A DNA stretch of 64,000 bases, from assembly GCF_030848575.1 (NCBI RefSeq), contig NZ_JAVDDX010000001.1, positions 1 through 64,000 on the forward strand. The letters run 5' to 3'. Below, piece after piece: positions 1 through 8,513 of this stretch; the stretch's first letter is position 1; each line of letters starts with the position of its first letter. The notes beneath the pieces were generated by a model that was not told where the DNA came from, searched no databases, and worked only from the letters and a program-made list of their open reading frames with translations. Made by a program: the position numbers and the translations under genes. The DNA comes from Haloarcula sp. H-GB4. GTDB lineage: Archaea > Halobacteriota > Halobacteria > Halobacteriales > Haloarculaceae.

Positions 1-380
1 CACAGCCCACTCAGGAGAGGGATCTCTCCCGAGTGGGCTTTCCGTATTTACACAAGCTGACAGCTATGTGGCTGGGGTGAAAGAGCCCGTATGACTCGCG
101 AAGTCGCGTTCAATGAATGTATCGCTTAACCGTGACGTACCTGCTGTCGGGCGAGATGGCTTGATCGGAGTCCGACGCTGTACGGTTCGCGTATGCCGTT
201 GGCTTCGAACCGCTGGTTGCACTGCTCGCCAATGACAAGCAGTTCTGCTCTCCGGATGAGACACAATCGTCAGTCTACAGCACACCCCATTCGAAGGAGC
301 CAGTGAACCGAGTCAGTCAGAGAGTGATAGCAAATCGAATTCGCTACGCTTAAACGACCGAGTTGACTACCTCTATTTGC
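1..380. other. Gene-free stretch before tRNA-Cys
   Basis: No credible coding region is seen here; the open frames lack haloarchaeal protein character. It contains the hairpin at 4-43. In many haloarchaea tRNA-Cys lies just after the 5S rRNA gene of an rRNA operon, so this may be the distal end of such an operon, but no 5S sequence is visible in the window. Confidence 0.5.
4..43 (+). terminator. Long hairpin followed by a short T run
   Basis: AGCCCACTC (4-12) pairs with GAGTGGGCT (31-39), and inside it GGAGAG (14-19) pairs with CTCTCC (24-29) around a GGAT loop. The stem runs into TTTCC. This fits a terminator or processing hairpin for a transcript entering from the left. The strand is inferred from the T run. 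Confidence 0.45.
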
Positions 381-456
381 GCCAAGGTGGCAGAGTCTGG
401 CCTAACGCAGCGGCCTGCAGAGCCGCCCATCGCCGGTTCAAATCCGGCCCTTGGCT
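381..456 (+). tRNA. tRNA-Cys (anticodon GCA)
   Basis: A complete cloverleaf can be folded. The acceptor stem GCCAAGG (381-387) pairs with CCTTGGC (449-455), with T as discriminator. The anticodon stem GCGGC/GCCGC encloses the loop CTGCAGA, giving anticodon GCA. The T arm is GCCGG-TTCAAAT-CCGGC. No CCA is encoded and no intron is seen. Haloarchaea often place tRNA-Cys just after the rRNA operon; that link is inference here because no rRNA is in view. Confidence 0.95.
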
Positions 457-779
457 TCTCAGTTGCTTAAGCCTGATAAACCCTGGTGAATTACTGCTTT
501 CTGCCTTTTTATGTTCGACGTTATGAACTGTTGCTCGAAAACTAAGCACAGGAGCAAGCCTCTGTCGAAGGATACAGTGTTGGCAGGCTGTTTATGAACT
601 CTCTTTTCCAGGGCAACAACTGACGGAGCAGGATCGCACAAACTAATAATGCGGCCACAAACAGATTTCCGGGACATTCGAACGTCGGGGTTAGTGGCGA
701 TGAGGGCTGCGAAGAAAGAGATATCTCGCTGCTGACTTGGTATCATCCTTTATCTGTCGACACCAGTGTTACAGTTGCC
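457..779. other. Gene-free stretch
   Basis: About 320 bases between tRNA-Cys and the decayed DUF5305 gene. The open frames on both strands have no recognisable protein character. It presumably holds the former promoter of the downstream gene. No repeat or hairpin stood out. Confidence 0.4.
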
Positions 780-1888
780 ATGGGGTTGTTGGGTCAGAAG
801 ACGCGGCGGACAGTCGTCGACAACTACGAACTGCTACTGATTTGTCTGGTTGCTATCGCTGCAGTTGGCGGATATCTCAGTATACGGAGTACATTGCCCC
901 AGGAACGGACACAACCACGCGGCAGGTCTCGTCGTGGCAATCGTCCGGATCGTTCTCTCGCAACGCGACAGTTCACAACGGGATCTCAGCGTTTCCAGAG
1001 GGTAAAGTGCTTGAAGACAGATCCGTATACCTCCAGCAGGTCGCTCCCATACTATACGGAGCGTTCACGTACACGTACAGCGCCAGCAACGAAAGCGATC
1101 TCGCCGCCGCGGCTGATGTGGTCGTTCAGTATCGGTCCGTCGAATCGACGCAAAACGGTGAGCTCGTCTACTGGGAAGTCGAACGACCGTTGACACAGGG
1201 TACTGTACAGTCGCTGGCTGCGGGTGAACGTGTGACGGCTCCGTTCTCGCTGAACGTCAGTCGCGCAGCCGAAACCATTCGACGCATCGATTTGGAACAT
1301 GGTCAGACGTCCGGCCGACTTGAGATGGGGGTGGTCTCACAGGTAACTCTCTCGGGGACACGTAACGGGAAGTCGGTCGATACAACTCGCACGTACCGCC
1401 TTCCGATTATCCCGAGCCAGAGCAGCTATCGTATCGAAAACGCTGGTCCGGTGACGAACAGTGGTGACCGAACTGTCGAAGCACAGGTAGAGAAGACCTA
1501 CGGACCGCTCTGGACTCTTGGTGGCCCGGTGCTCCTGCTTGGTAGCCTTGGTGGCGCTGCTGCCCTCGTCTATGGGCGCACGACCGACTATCTCACACTC
1601 ACCGACGCCGAGCGCCGATGGGTCACATACAAGTCCACCCGTGAGGAGTTTGACGAATGGATAACTGTCGGCTAGGCTGATCCAGTCGACGATGCCTGGA
1701 CGACTTCCGTCGATTCGCTCGTCGGGCTCGTAGATATCGCAATCGACACTCATGAACGTATCATCGAGTCAGATAGCGATTCTGCATTTATCGTGTACAC
1801 TGGTGACCGACTGTTTCGGTACTGGCCTCCGCTAAAACCCGGAACTAATTCCACTGTGGGCAACAGTGACGCTGAGACATCGGCGTGA
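780..1888 (+). pseudogene. Decayed DUF5305-type membrane protein gene
   Basis: Read with one frameshift and one stop, this gives a full-length relative of the intact protein at 7038-8276. The start ATG at 780 opens a frame with an N-terminal membrane segment (LLLICLVAIAAVGGYL). Near 878-882 the homology moves to the other frame (YTEYIAPGTDTTTRQV onwards) and continues through a second membrane segment (GGPVLLLGSLGGAAALVY) and the EEFDEWI motif. A TAG at 1673-1675 then interrupts it. The same frame continues as the conserved LVDIAIDTHERIIESDSD tail up to TGA at 1886-1888. Two independent lesions argue for a true pseudogene rather than one sequencing error. The gene sits beside SipW-type exported proteins, the usual company of DUF5305 in haloarchaea. 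Confidence 0.8.
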
Positions 1889-1898
1889 CCGAGTTATT

Positions 1899-3140
1899 TT
1901 ATTGCTCTTCGGTGCCGCCGTTGGCGGCTTGCGGTTCGAGCATTGTATCGAGTTCCGGGAGTAGTCGGTATCCAGTCACTGTACCGACTGCAGCGGAGAA
2001 CGCGAGTGCTGTAGCCAACTGTGCGACTGGGTCAAAGCCGGCACTTGAAGCCGCTGACACAACCAGAACTGTGAGCACAATCCCAGCAAGACCGACCGCT
2101 GCTTCGCGGACAGCGACGCGGCGGAACCGGTGACGGCGGTCACTCGGTTGTGTCTGAAGTACCGGGAGGACATCATGATATCGTGTCTGGACGAGGTAGT
2201 TTGTCACTACAGCGAGCAGGCCAGCGATGAACGCCCACAGTCCCCAGCTAATTCCAAATGCCGGATCGAAACCGAGCGCGAATTCGCTCGGCTCGGCTGA
2301 CTGCTGGCTTTCGGGTGTCGACGGCACAGGCTCAGCGCCACCGCCGGCCACAGTTTGGGTTTCCTCTTCGTTGATGGTCGGCGTATCAGTCGGATCGTCG
2401 GTCGATGTCTCAACGCCAGTACCGCTGCCACCGCCGCCTTCATCAGTGGGTGTTTCAGTCGTTTCGCCAGTCGCCGTCACAGTCTCGGGACTGTCAGTGC
2501 TCCCGTTGTCAGTGCCATCCCCGTCGCTCGCGTTGGTATCCCCGCCACCAGCACCGCCTGTCTCAGTGTTGCTGCCGCTATCGCCACTGCCTCCGCCGCC
2601 CACACTACCGCCACCGCTTCCACCGGCGCCACTCCCACCAGTGCTTGACTCAGAATCTGGGATCTCCATGGTATAAGTCAGTGTCTCGGAGAGGGACGCC
2701 GGGCTGTCGGCATCTGTCGTCACGGCGAACCCGAGCGTTGCCTGCTCGCCCGGGTCAAGCCTAAGCGTGTTACTCGCTTCATCGACCGACTTGCGTGTGC
2801 CTGCGTCTGTGTTCCTGTAGATGCCCAACCACTCGCTCTGGTGCTTGATACGGATCGTCGCTGCCTCGTCGCTACCGTTGACTCCCGCAAAACCAACGAC
2901 GAACACGTCGTCGAATACGGTCTCGGTGCTTGAAAAAACATCAACAGAAATGACAAGTTCGCCGTTGCTGTCAAACGATGCGTAGCGGTCGCCATTGGGC
3001 GTGTCAGCTGGGGCCAGCGCAACCCCGGTGTCTTCCGCTGGGGCGAGTTCATCAACGGGTTCGGAGAGCGGGACTGCGGCCGTGGACATGACTGTCCCGC
3101 AGACGATGAACACCAGCCCAAGAGCGAAGTACCATTTCAT
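1899..3140 (-). CDS. Membrane-anchored surface protein with DUF1102-like domain and Gly/Ser/Thr linker
   Basis: A 413-residue exported protein. I start it at ATG 3138-3140 (MKWYFALGLVFIVCGTV), because that begins a clean signal peptide; the 15 codons upstream look non-coding. After the leader comes a beta-rich domain of about 150 residues resembling the DUF1102/TasA-like proteins next door (GELVISVDVFSS, LDPGEQATLGFAVTTDA). A low-complexity linker rich in Gly, Ser, Thr, Asp and Glu follows, likely extended and glycosylated. Two or three hydrophobic segments end the protein (WGLWAFIAGLLAVVTNYLV and the segments from AAVGLAGIVLTVLVV on). It lacks the twin-Arg SipW-type leader of its neighbours, so it may be their membrane anchor. 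The stop lies 11 bases from the end of the convergent pseudogene. Confidence 0.75.
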   Translation of the reverse strand: MKWYFALGLVFIVCGTVMSTAAVPLSEPVDELAPAEDTGVALAPADTPNGDRYASFDSNGELVISVDVFSSTETVFDDVFVVGFAGVNGSDEAATIRIKHQSEWLGIYRNTDAGTRKSVDEASNTLRLDPGEQATLGFAVTTDADSPASLSETLTYTMEIPDSESSTGGSGAGGSGGGSVGGGGSGDSGSNTETGGAGGGDTNASDGDGTDNGSTDSPETVTATGETTETPTDEGGGGSGTGVETSTDDPTDTPTINEEETQTVAGGGAEPVPSTPESQQSAEPSEFALGFDPAFGISWGLWAFIAGLLAVVTNYLVQTRYHDVLPVLQTQPSDRRHRFRRVAVREAAVGLAGIVLTVLVVSAASSAGFDPVAQLATALAFSAAVGTVTGYRLLPELDTMLEPQAANGGTEEQ

Positions 3141-3205
3141 GTCATGGCGTACAATACTGCATATCACTACCGTGATCCCGACCACCTATCGTGTGACAAC
3201 AGACC

Positions 3206-3793
3206 TCAGTTGCTCTCGCTTGCTTCTGATGTCCGCGCCGCGAAGACGATTTCATTGATCGAACTGATGTCCTCTCCTTTGTTGCCGTTTCGAAGATCAA
3301 CGACAACTGTGAGATCCATGGAGTTGCCCGCGCTTAGGGAGACAGCATTATCACCGTCATTGGAGCTATCGACGATTGTGTTTTTGTTGTACCGGATATC
3401 CAGAACGTCCCCAATAAGGTTATTAGGGTCGGGCGTTGTCGAACTGCTCCCTCCGTCATCATTCACCGAAAGATAGACCTCTTTGTTTCCGTTGTTTGTT
3501 ACGCGAAGAACATCCTCAAACCGCGTTGTTGCCCTTTCATTCAGATCGATCTGCTCAATCTTAATCACGTCGTTACTACTGGATCCAACAGATTCAGTAG
3601 TAATTATCTTCTCAGCAGTGTTGTTGTTCGGATTCTGCTTAAAACTCAGAAGGGAACTTGAGTCGCCACTGGTATTCAGTTTAACTGTCCGCGTCGCTTC
3701 AACTGAGGAGAATGCACCGGAGCCGAACGCGCCGCCGACAGTCGCACTGATTGTCCCGAGCCCGAGCAGGACACTTCGTCGATTTAGTCTCAT
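3206..3793 (-). CDS. SipW-type exported DUF1102 / TasA-like protein
   Basis: A 195-residue exported protein. The N-terminus MRLNRRSVLLGLGTISATVG followed by GSGAFSSVEATRTV is the SipW-dependent leader type: RR, a short hydrophobic stretch, a G-x-GAF(S/T)S cleavage region, then a mature beta-strand. The mature part is a compact Ser/Asp/Asn-rich beta domain without Cys, ending in an I-V-F-A-A-R strand. Family knowledge: bacterial TasA and camelysin and archaeal bundling pilins share this leader and a jelly-roll fold, and TasA forms extracellular fibres. It is divergent from the similar gene at 3966 across a 172-bp shared control region and precedes the anchor-like gene at 1899-3140 by 65 bases, so the two are probably one transcript. 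Confidence 0.75.
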   Translation of the reverse strand: MRLNRRSVLLGLGTISATVGGAFGSGAFSSVEATRTVKLNTSGDSSSLLSFKQNPNNNTAEKIITTESVGSSSNDVIKIEQIDLNERATTRFEDVLRVTNNGNKEVYLSVNDDGGSSSTTPDPNNLIGDVLDIRYNKNTIVDSSNDGDNAVSLSAGNSMDLTVVVDLRNGNKGEDISSINEIVFAARTSEASESN

Positions 3794-3865
3794 CTGTTAT
3801 GCTACACAACGATAGCCCACCAGTTACTATTGACCTGCCTGAGCGGTGTTAATGCCGTCCATTAG

Positions 3866-3898
3866 CGGCTCAAGCATGGCTGTAAGCCGGCTCAAGCA
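3866..3898. promoter_or_regulatory. Direct repeat between divergent surface-protein genes
   Basis: CGGCTCAAGCA occurs at 3866-3876 and again at 3888-3898, a centre spacing of 22 bp, about two helical turns. It lies mid-way in the shared upstream region of the two divergent SipW-substrate genes. That geometry suits a dimeric activator or repressor acting on both. No regulator is identified, though the winged-helix protein at 5035 is a natural candidate. Confidence 0.4.
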
Positions 3899-3965
3899 GC
3901 ACAATAGTAAGTCCCCGGGAACTGTCGTAGCTGGTACGGCACGGCCATAACGTGCTGACTAACAT

Positions 3966-4631
3966 ATGAATCGTAGAAACGTACTTACGGGACTTGGTGG
4001 ACTGGCAATCAGTGGTGGGGCGCTCTTCGGTACGGGCGCGTTTACGAGCGTTACTGCAACGCGTTCAGTCGAAGTGAACGTTTTCGGTGCAGATAGTGGC
4101 ACGGACGGGCTCGTAGACGGTGTAGACCAAACTACCGAAGACGATATCGCAGACACAATCACAAGCAACGCTGTTGACGTGCTTGTCGATACGTCATCAA
4201 GTGATGTCTCAGTCAAAGGCCCCGGGGATAACTCCGTTGATGCAACAAACCTGTTCCCCTCTAATCCGGATGCTCAGGATGGAGCAAACCCGGGCACAGA
4301 TGGAACGTACGACAATGTGAGCCACAAGTACGTGAGCCTCGTTGCTAATGATGTGAAAATCGTCTTTGGCGAAAATAATGGCCTCCCACCGAACTCGACT
4401 CTCGGGTACACTGGTCTGTTTAAATTCGTGCCAAACGCTGACAGTAACAGTACGTTTGACGTTACGTTCGGGGGAGAAAATGGCGGCAATGTGCTTACGC
4501 AGGTCGACGGAAAATCGGTTACCGATGGAGCAGTCATCTCAGTCTCCTCGAATAGTTCTTCCGGTGCCGAAATCACGACAGAAACCTCGGCTAACAACGA
4601 AGACCTCGACATCAGCATTACAGAACAATAA
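3966..4631 (+). CDS. SipW-type exported DUF1102 / TasA-like protein
   Basis: A 221-residue exported protein. The leader MNRRNVLTGLGGLAISGGAL plus FGTGAFTSVTATRSVEVNV is the SipW-dependent form, with cleavage expected just before or within the GTGAFTSV region. The mature protein is an acidic, Asn/Ser/Asp-rich beta domain without Cys. Residues from about 115 on (KYVSLVANDVKIVFGE...LFKFVPNADSNSTFDVTF) read as successive strands, as in DUF1102. It is a paralogue of the divergent gene at 3206-3793. A nested hairpin follows its stop. Function (surface fibre or matrix subunit) is inferred from family and context. Confidence 0.78.
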   Translation: MNRRNVLTGLGGLAISGGALFGTGAFTSVTATRSVEVNVFGADSGTDGLVDGVDQTTEDDIADTITSNAVDVLVDTSSSDVSVKGPGDNSVDATNLFPSNPDAQDGANPGTDGTYDNVSHKYVSLVANDVKIVFGENNGLPPNSTLGYTGLFKFVPNADSNSTFDVTFGGENGGNVLTQVDGKSVTDGAVISVSSNSSSGAEITTETSANNEDLDISITEQ

Positions 4632-5034
4632 AACTCAGACGTGAATCGCAGACTGGCATTGACAACCTAGGAAGCTATTTAGCTTACTTCTATCTGTCAA
4701 TGACTGCTATGATGTAGATGTCGAGTAATCGCATACAGCGCAGGTACCAGATTCGGAGCGTCTTGCCACTGATGAACTGTAACATTGCCTCTATCTTAAT
4801 CTACTTACTGTAGCTAGTACACCGCGTCGCCTACTCACATCTTGGCACCCGACAGTATTCAACGCTCATAGAATCACGGACTCATCTGCTGTATTATCAT
4901 AAATTCTATATATTAATATCTGTACTACCGGCTCTGAAGCTGTCAACACCATGTCCCGTCTACTAACAGCCTAATCTACATACAATTTTGTTACCATTGA
5001 CATTCCAGAACGCTTTTACATATTATAAACTAAT
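4632..5034. other. AT-rich intergenic stretch
   Basis: No gene is seen in these roughly 400 bases. The DNA is clearly more AT-rich than the surroundings, especially 4890-5030, where TATA-like runs such as TATATATTAATA precede the winged-helix gene at 5035. The left end carries the hairpin at 4657-4702. Confidence 0.5.
4657..4702 (+). terminator. Nested inverted repeat after the TasA-like gene
   Basis: CATTGACA (4657-4664) pairs perfectly with TGTCAATG (4695-4702), and inside it AAGCTA (4672-4677) pairs with TAGCTT (4680-4685). It starts 25 bases after a stop codon. This is most simply a terminator or 3' processing structure, though no long T run follows, so a regulatory role for the next gene is possible. 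Confidence 0.4.
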
Positions 5035-5613
5035 ATGTCGACAATGGCAGTGGGTGGGAAGCAACGCAACCAGACAGGGGCTGGTGACGCGATTACACGG
5101 GACGAAGTATTCGACTTACTCAGTAATCACCGCCGGCGATACGCGCTACACGTAGCGAAGCAGACAGACGGTGACTCAGAACTCTCGGATATTGCTGAAC
5201 AGGTGGCGGCGTGGGAAAACGGGAAACCACAGAGTGAGATCACGTCCAGTGAGCGCCATCGCGTGTACACGTCAATGCAACAGACGCATCTGCCCGCGAT
5301 GGACCGCGCGGGCGTGATCGAATACGACAATGGAACGGTCAGGCTGACCGAACAGGCAGCGGACCTCGACGTGTACATGGATGTTGTGCCGGAAGACTCC
5401 ATCCCGTGGGGACAGTACTACCTCGGGCTGTCAGTGCTGTCGGGTGCTGTTGTCGGCGCTGCCGGACTGAATGTGTTTCCAGCCAGTATTCCTGACCTCG
5501 CGTGGGCTGGGCTCGTCGTCATGCTGTTTCTCTGCTCCGGGCTGTATCATGTCTGGCAGAGCCAGCAACTCCGTCTGGGAGCGGGCGAGACGCCCCCGGA
5601 TGTTGAAACATGA
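5035..5613 (+). CDS. Membrane-tethered winged-helix regulator (DUF7344-type)
   Basis: A 192-residue protein. Residues about 20-115 form the winged-helix domain common in haloarchaeal regulators: DEVFDLLSNHRRRYALHVA, then SDIAEQVAAWE, ERHRVYTSMQQTHLPAMDRAGVIEYD and a TVRLTEQA wing. Residues about 125-180 hold two membrane segments (YYLGLSVLSGAVVGAAGLNV and AWAGLVVMLFLCSGLYHVW). The DNA-binding domain therefore faces the cytoplasm from the membrane. Its stop overlaps the start of the exported LamG-like protein by four bases (ATGA), so the two are translationally coupled. Likely role, inferred: control of the surface-protein cassette. Confidence 0.75.
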   Translation: MSTMAVGGKQRNQTGAGDAITRDEVFDLLSNHRRRYALHVAKQTDGDSELSDIAEQVAAWENGKPQSEITSSERHRVYTSMQQTHLPAMDRAGVIEYDNGTVRLTEQAADLDVYMDVVPEDSIPWGQYYLGLSVLSGAVVGAAGLNVFPASIPDLAWAGLVVMLFLCSGLYHVWQSQQLRLGAGETPPDVET

Positions 5614-6890
5614 GCAAGAAGTGGACTCGCCGGAGTGCACTCGCGCTGATCGGTAGCGGTGCTGGCCTCCTGACGTGGGGGACTGGTGGGTTCACAGACG
5701 TGACCGCTGACCGTCAGGTGAATATCGACACAACTGAAGATAGCTCCGATGGTCCGCTGTTTGGGATTAAATCACTGGCCGATAGTGGGGGCCCCGGTCA
5801 GAGGGTATCGCTAATAACGTTCCAGAACAATCTAGACGAAGAAGTTGGAGTAAACCTGAATGCGGCCACAGTCGACAGTGATGATACCACTGAGGTGGCC
5901 GATCTGTTCAAAGGTGAAGGAACGGATCCTGCTAATTACTTTGATACGCCCGATAGCGTTGGACCGGGAAAGCAGGGGACGATCGAGGCAACACTTGACC
6001 TTCTCCCGGATGTGTCCATTGGCTCCGACCGCGAATATGACCTTCCGCTCGATTTTACTGCTGGAGCCAAAAACGAAAACCAAACAATAACGCTGAATCG
6101 AACACCGACCGTTACATACGAAGACCCGCGGGTTTCGTACTGGGATTTTGAACAAATAGGGGGACAAACAGTCTCAGATATCTGGAGCGGCAACGACGCC
6201 AGCCGTAAATCAGTAGGATGGAGTCGCGGCACCTACTATGGTTATGAGCCAGACCCAGCAGACGGTGGTAATCGTGGCACCGTACTTGAGTTCGGCGGCG
6301 ACAGGTACTCCGGCGGGAGAGGCGTTATTACAGTGTCTAACTCTGAATTAGATTTCACCGATGACTTTTCACTGTCCATCTGGATAAAACCGACTTCAAT
6401 TCCGAATTTGTACGCGCGACTGTTCAGTAAATGGGATTCCCCCAGAAATAACCGAGATTCTGACGCTGAGAAGGGATACCAGTTTTTCCTCGGCGAAACT
6501 GACGATAGATCTGATAATAAATTTGAAATCGGAATAGAAACCGGGCAGAGAAGTGGAAAGACGAATGAAATAAAGACAGGTGCAACAGTGGGTGAAGGTA
6601 ATTGGAACCATGTTGTCTGGACCCACCGGTCGTCTAACCCATCTGAAGACAGAGTATATGTAAATGGAGATTACGAAAATGATGGATACAGCGGCGATCT
6701 AAAAGACCCGTTTGGGTCCGATGAACCACTCCGGATAGGCAACGGGATTGACGGTAATGACGATCTCAGTTTTCCGTTTGATGGTTTCATGGACGAGCCA
6801 AAAGCCTACGACACCGCGCTCACCAGCGAGCAGGTTCAAAATCTCTACGCGACAAGCAAAAACGGCGACAGCGGCAGTATAGGCGGCTGA
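5610..6890 (+). CDS. Exported protein with SipW-type leader and LamG-like lectin domain
   Basis: A 426-residue exported protein. The leader MSKKWTRRSALALIGSGAGL, then TWGTGGFTDVTADRQVNI, matches the SipW-dependent leaders of the two TasA-like proteins, with GTGGFTDVTADR in place of GTGAFTSVTATR. Residues about 40-160 are a DUF1102-like beta domain. Residues about 170-415 read as a concanavalin-type LamG domain: YWDFEQIGGQTVSDIWSGND, FSLSIWIKPTS, WNHVVWTHRS, DRVYVNGD and a final DEPKAYDTALTSEQVQNLYA. Such domains usually bind glycans or other surface polymers, so it may be an adhesive cap or matrix linker. It is coupled to the upstream regulator gene. Parts of the LamG region have more A/T-ending codons than the neighbours. 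Confidence 0.8.
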   Translation: MSKKWTRRSALALIGSGAGLLTWGTGGFTDVTADRQVNIDTTEDSSDGPLFGIKSLADSGGPGQRVSLITFQNNLDEEVGVNLNAATVDSDDTTEVADLFKGEGTDPANYFDTPDSVGPGKQGTIEATLDLLPDVSIGSDREYDLPLDFTAGAKNENQTITLNRTPTVTYEDPRVSYWDFEQIGGQTVSDIWSGNDASRKSVGWSRGTYYGYEPDPADGGNRGTVLEFGGDRYSGGRGVITVSNSELDFTDDFSLSIWIKPTSIPNLYARLFSKWDSPRNNRDSDAEKGYQFFLGETDDRSDNKFEIGIETGQRSGKTNEIKTGATVGEGNWNHVVWTHRSSNPSEDRVYVNGDYENDGYSGDLKDPFGSDEPLRIGNGIDGNDDLSFPFDGFMDEPKAYDTALTSEQVQNLYATSKNGDSGSIGG

Positions 6891-7037
6891 GTTCTATGAG
6901 CATATCTATCCAAACCACACTGTCCGTAGCGCATGCAACGAAACAATATCTGGCCAACAGCGAATCAAATGAAGCAGAAAAGACTAATTTGCTGGTCTCA
7001 AGGGGGCCAGTAGTCACGTCGCATCGCAGACTACCGG

Positions 7038-8276
7038 GTGTCAATAGTGAAAATGGATAACTTGCTTTCAGTTTCGGTTCGCTCTGCGCTTAGCAGGTGG
7101 TTCGTGCTGATACTGCTCGTTACACTTGCGCTAACGCTTGCTGGCGGCTACGTCACCTACGACAGCCATGTCGACGGAGCGGAAACAGTTACTGAACAGC
7201 AGACTGTCGGCACGTGGACGGTGGAAAGCGGGTTCGAACACGGTGCAACAGTGACGCGTGATACCGAGGTTTTCAGTGCGGGTGAGCAACTCAGCAACCG
7301 GTCGCTGTATTTTACGACGGCATCGCCCGAACTCGATGGCACGTACACGGTTTCACACGACAACACCGACGGGAACGCGGCAGTCACCTCGACGAACCTG
7401 TCACTGATCATCCGCGCGGTCGAGGAGCGAAACGGGAATCAGGTGGTTCACTGGCAGACGCGCGACTCGCTCGACACGCTCGATGCTGTCGAAATCGAGG
7501 ACGGCGAGTCGGCAGCCACTACAGTCAGTGTGGACATCCCGACAATCCTCAATCGCACTGAAGCAATACAGAACGACCTCGGGGCTGCCCCCGGACAGAC
7601 CGAAGTCCTCCTTGTCGCCGACACGACTGTCGAATCGTCAGTCGACGGAGAGACGTTTACCGATACTCGCACCGACCGCATCGAGATTGTGCCCGGACAG
7701 AGCGTGTACCGCGTCAGCACTACCACAACCGGAGCGACCTCCTACGACGCGACCGAACCGGTAACCCGGACTATTGAACCGACACGGCTGGAACTGTACG
7801 GCGGGCCTGTGCTCTGTGTATTCGGACTGGTGTGTATGGCCTTCCTCGGGACCGCACGCTGGCGTGGCTGGCTTGTAGTCACTGACCGTGAGCGAGCGCG
7901 CAACGAGTTCGAGCGTGCACGTAATGACTTTGACGAGTGGATCTCGACGGCACGAATCCCGGATACCGACGACCGGACACCTGTCCCGACGAACTCGCTG
8001 GCAGACCTCGTTGACATTGCTATCGATAGTGACAGGCGCGTCCTCGAAGATGGTGATCAGTATGCAGTCCTCGTCGACAATGAAATCTACACGTACACGG
8101 CGCCACCGGCTGTCGACCCACTTTCGTCACCAGTGGCGAGGGGTACCGAGCCCGCCTCGGAAGACAGAGACGACGCGACAGCGTCGCTTTCGAGCCTGCT
8201 CTTCAACGACTCGACCGAGGATGCTGATGCGACACATCCTAATGAAAGCGACACGCGCGACTCGAACGACGGGTGA
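7038..8276 (+). CDS. DUF5305 family membrane protein
   Basis: A 412-residue membrane protein. The start is GTG at 7038 or possibly ATG at 7053 (MDNLLSVSVR); the first membrane segment is intact either way (WFVLILLVTLALTLAGGYV). A large extracytoplasmic beta-rich region of roughly 200 residues follows, then a second membrane segment (LYGGPVLCVFGLVCMAFLG). The cytoplasmic part holds ARNDFDEWISTA and SLADLVDIAIDSDRRVLED, the conserved core shared with the pseudogene at 780-1888, and the protein ends in an acidic Asp/Ser/Thr tail. DUF5305 genes in haloarchaea are commonly next to SipW-like signal peptidases, as here, so a role in assembly or anchoring of SipW substrates is a reasonable inference; no activity is known to me. 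Confidence 0.8.
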   Translation: MSIVKMDNLLSVSVRSALSRWFVLILLVTLALTLAGGYVTYDSHVDGAETVTEQQTVGTWTVESGFEHGATVTRDTEVFSAGEQLSNRSLYFTTASPELDGTYTVSHDNTDGNAAVTSTNLSLIIRAVEERNGNQVVHWQTRDSLDTLDAVEIEDGESAATTVSVDIPTILNRTEAIQNDLGAAPGQTEVLLVADTTVESSVDGETFTDTRTDRIEIVPGQSVYRVSTTTTGATSYDATEPVTRTIEPTRLELYGGPVLCVFGLVCMAFLGTARWRGWLVVTDRERARNEFERARNDFDEWISTARIPDTDDRTPVPTNSLADLVDIAIDSDRRVLEDGDQYAVLVDNEIYTYTAPPAVDPLSSPVARGTEPASEDRDDATASLSSLLFNDSTEDADATHPNESDTRDSNDG

Positions 8277-8513
8277 CGCCATCGACCGGCCACGTCCCGC
8301 AATTGCTGATCGCTCCGACAGTGTTTGCGCTGTTCTATTTTCGCGGCCGCGGCAGGAGATAGATATCGACAGCGGGAGCCACCGCTTGCGATTGGCACAG
8401 CTGACGACTTGAAACACGATATCCTGTGACGATACGGCGCTCACATCGCTTTCCCTGGCCGAGCAACACCGATTTATATTCTGCTGGTCTACATCGCGTA
8501 GCGACACACTGGT

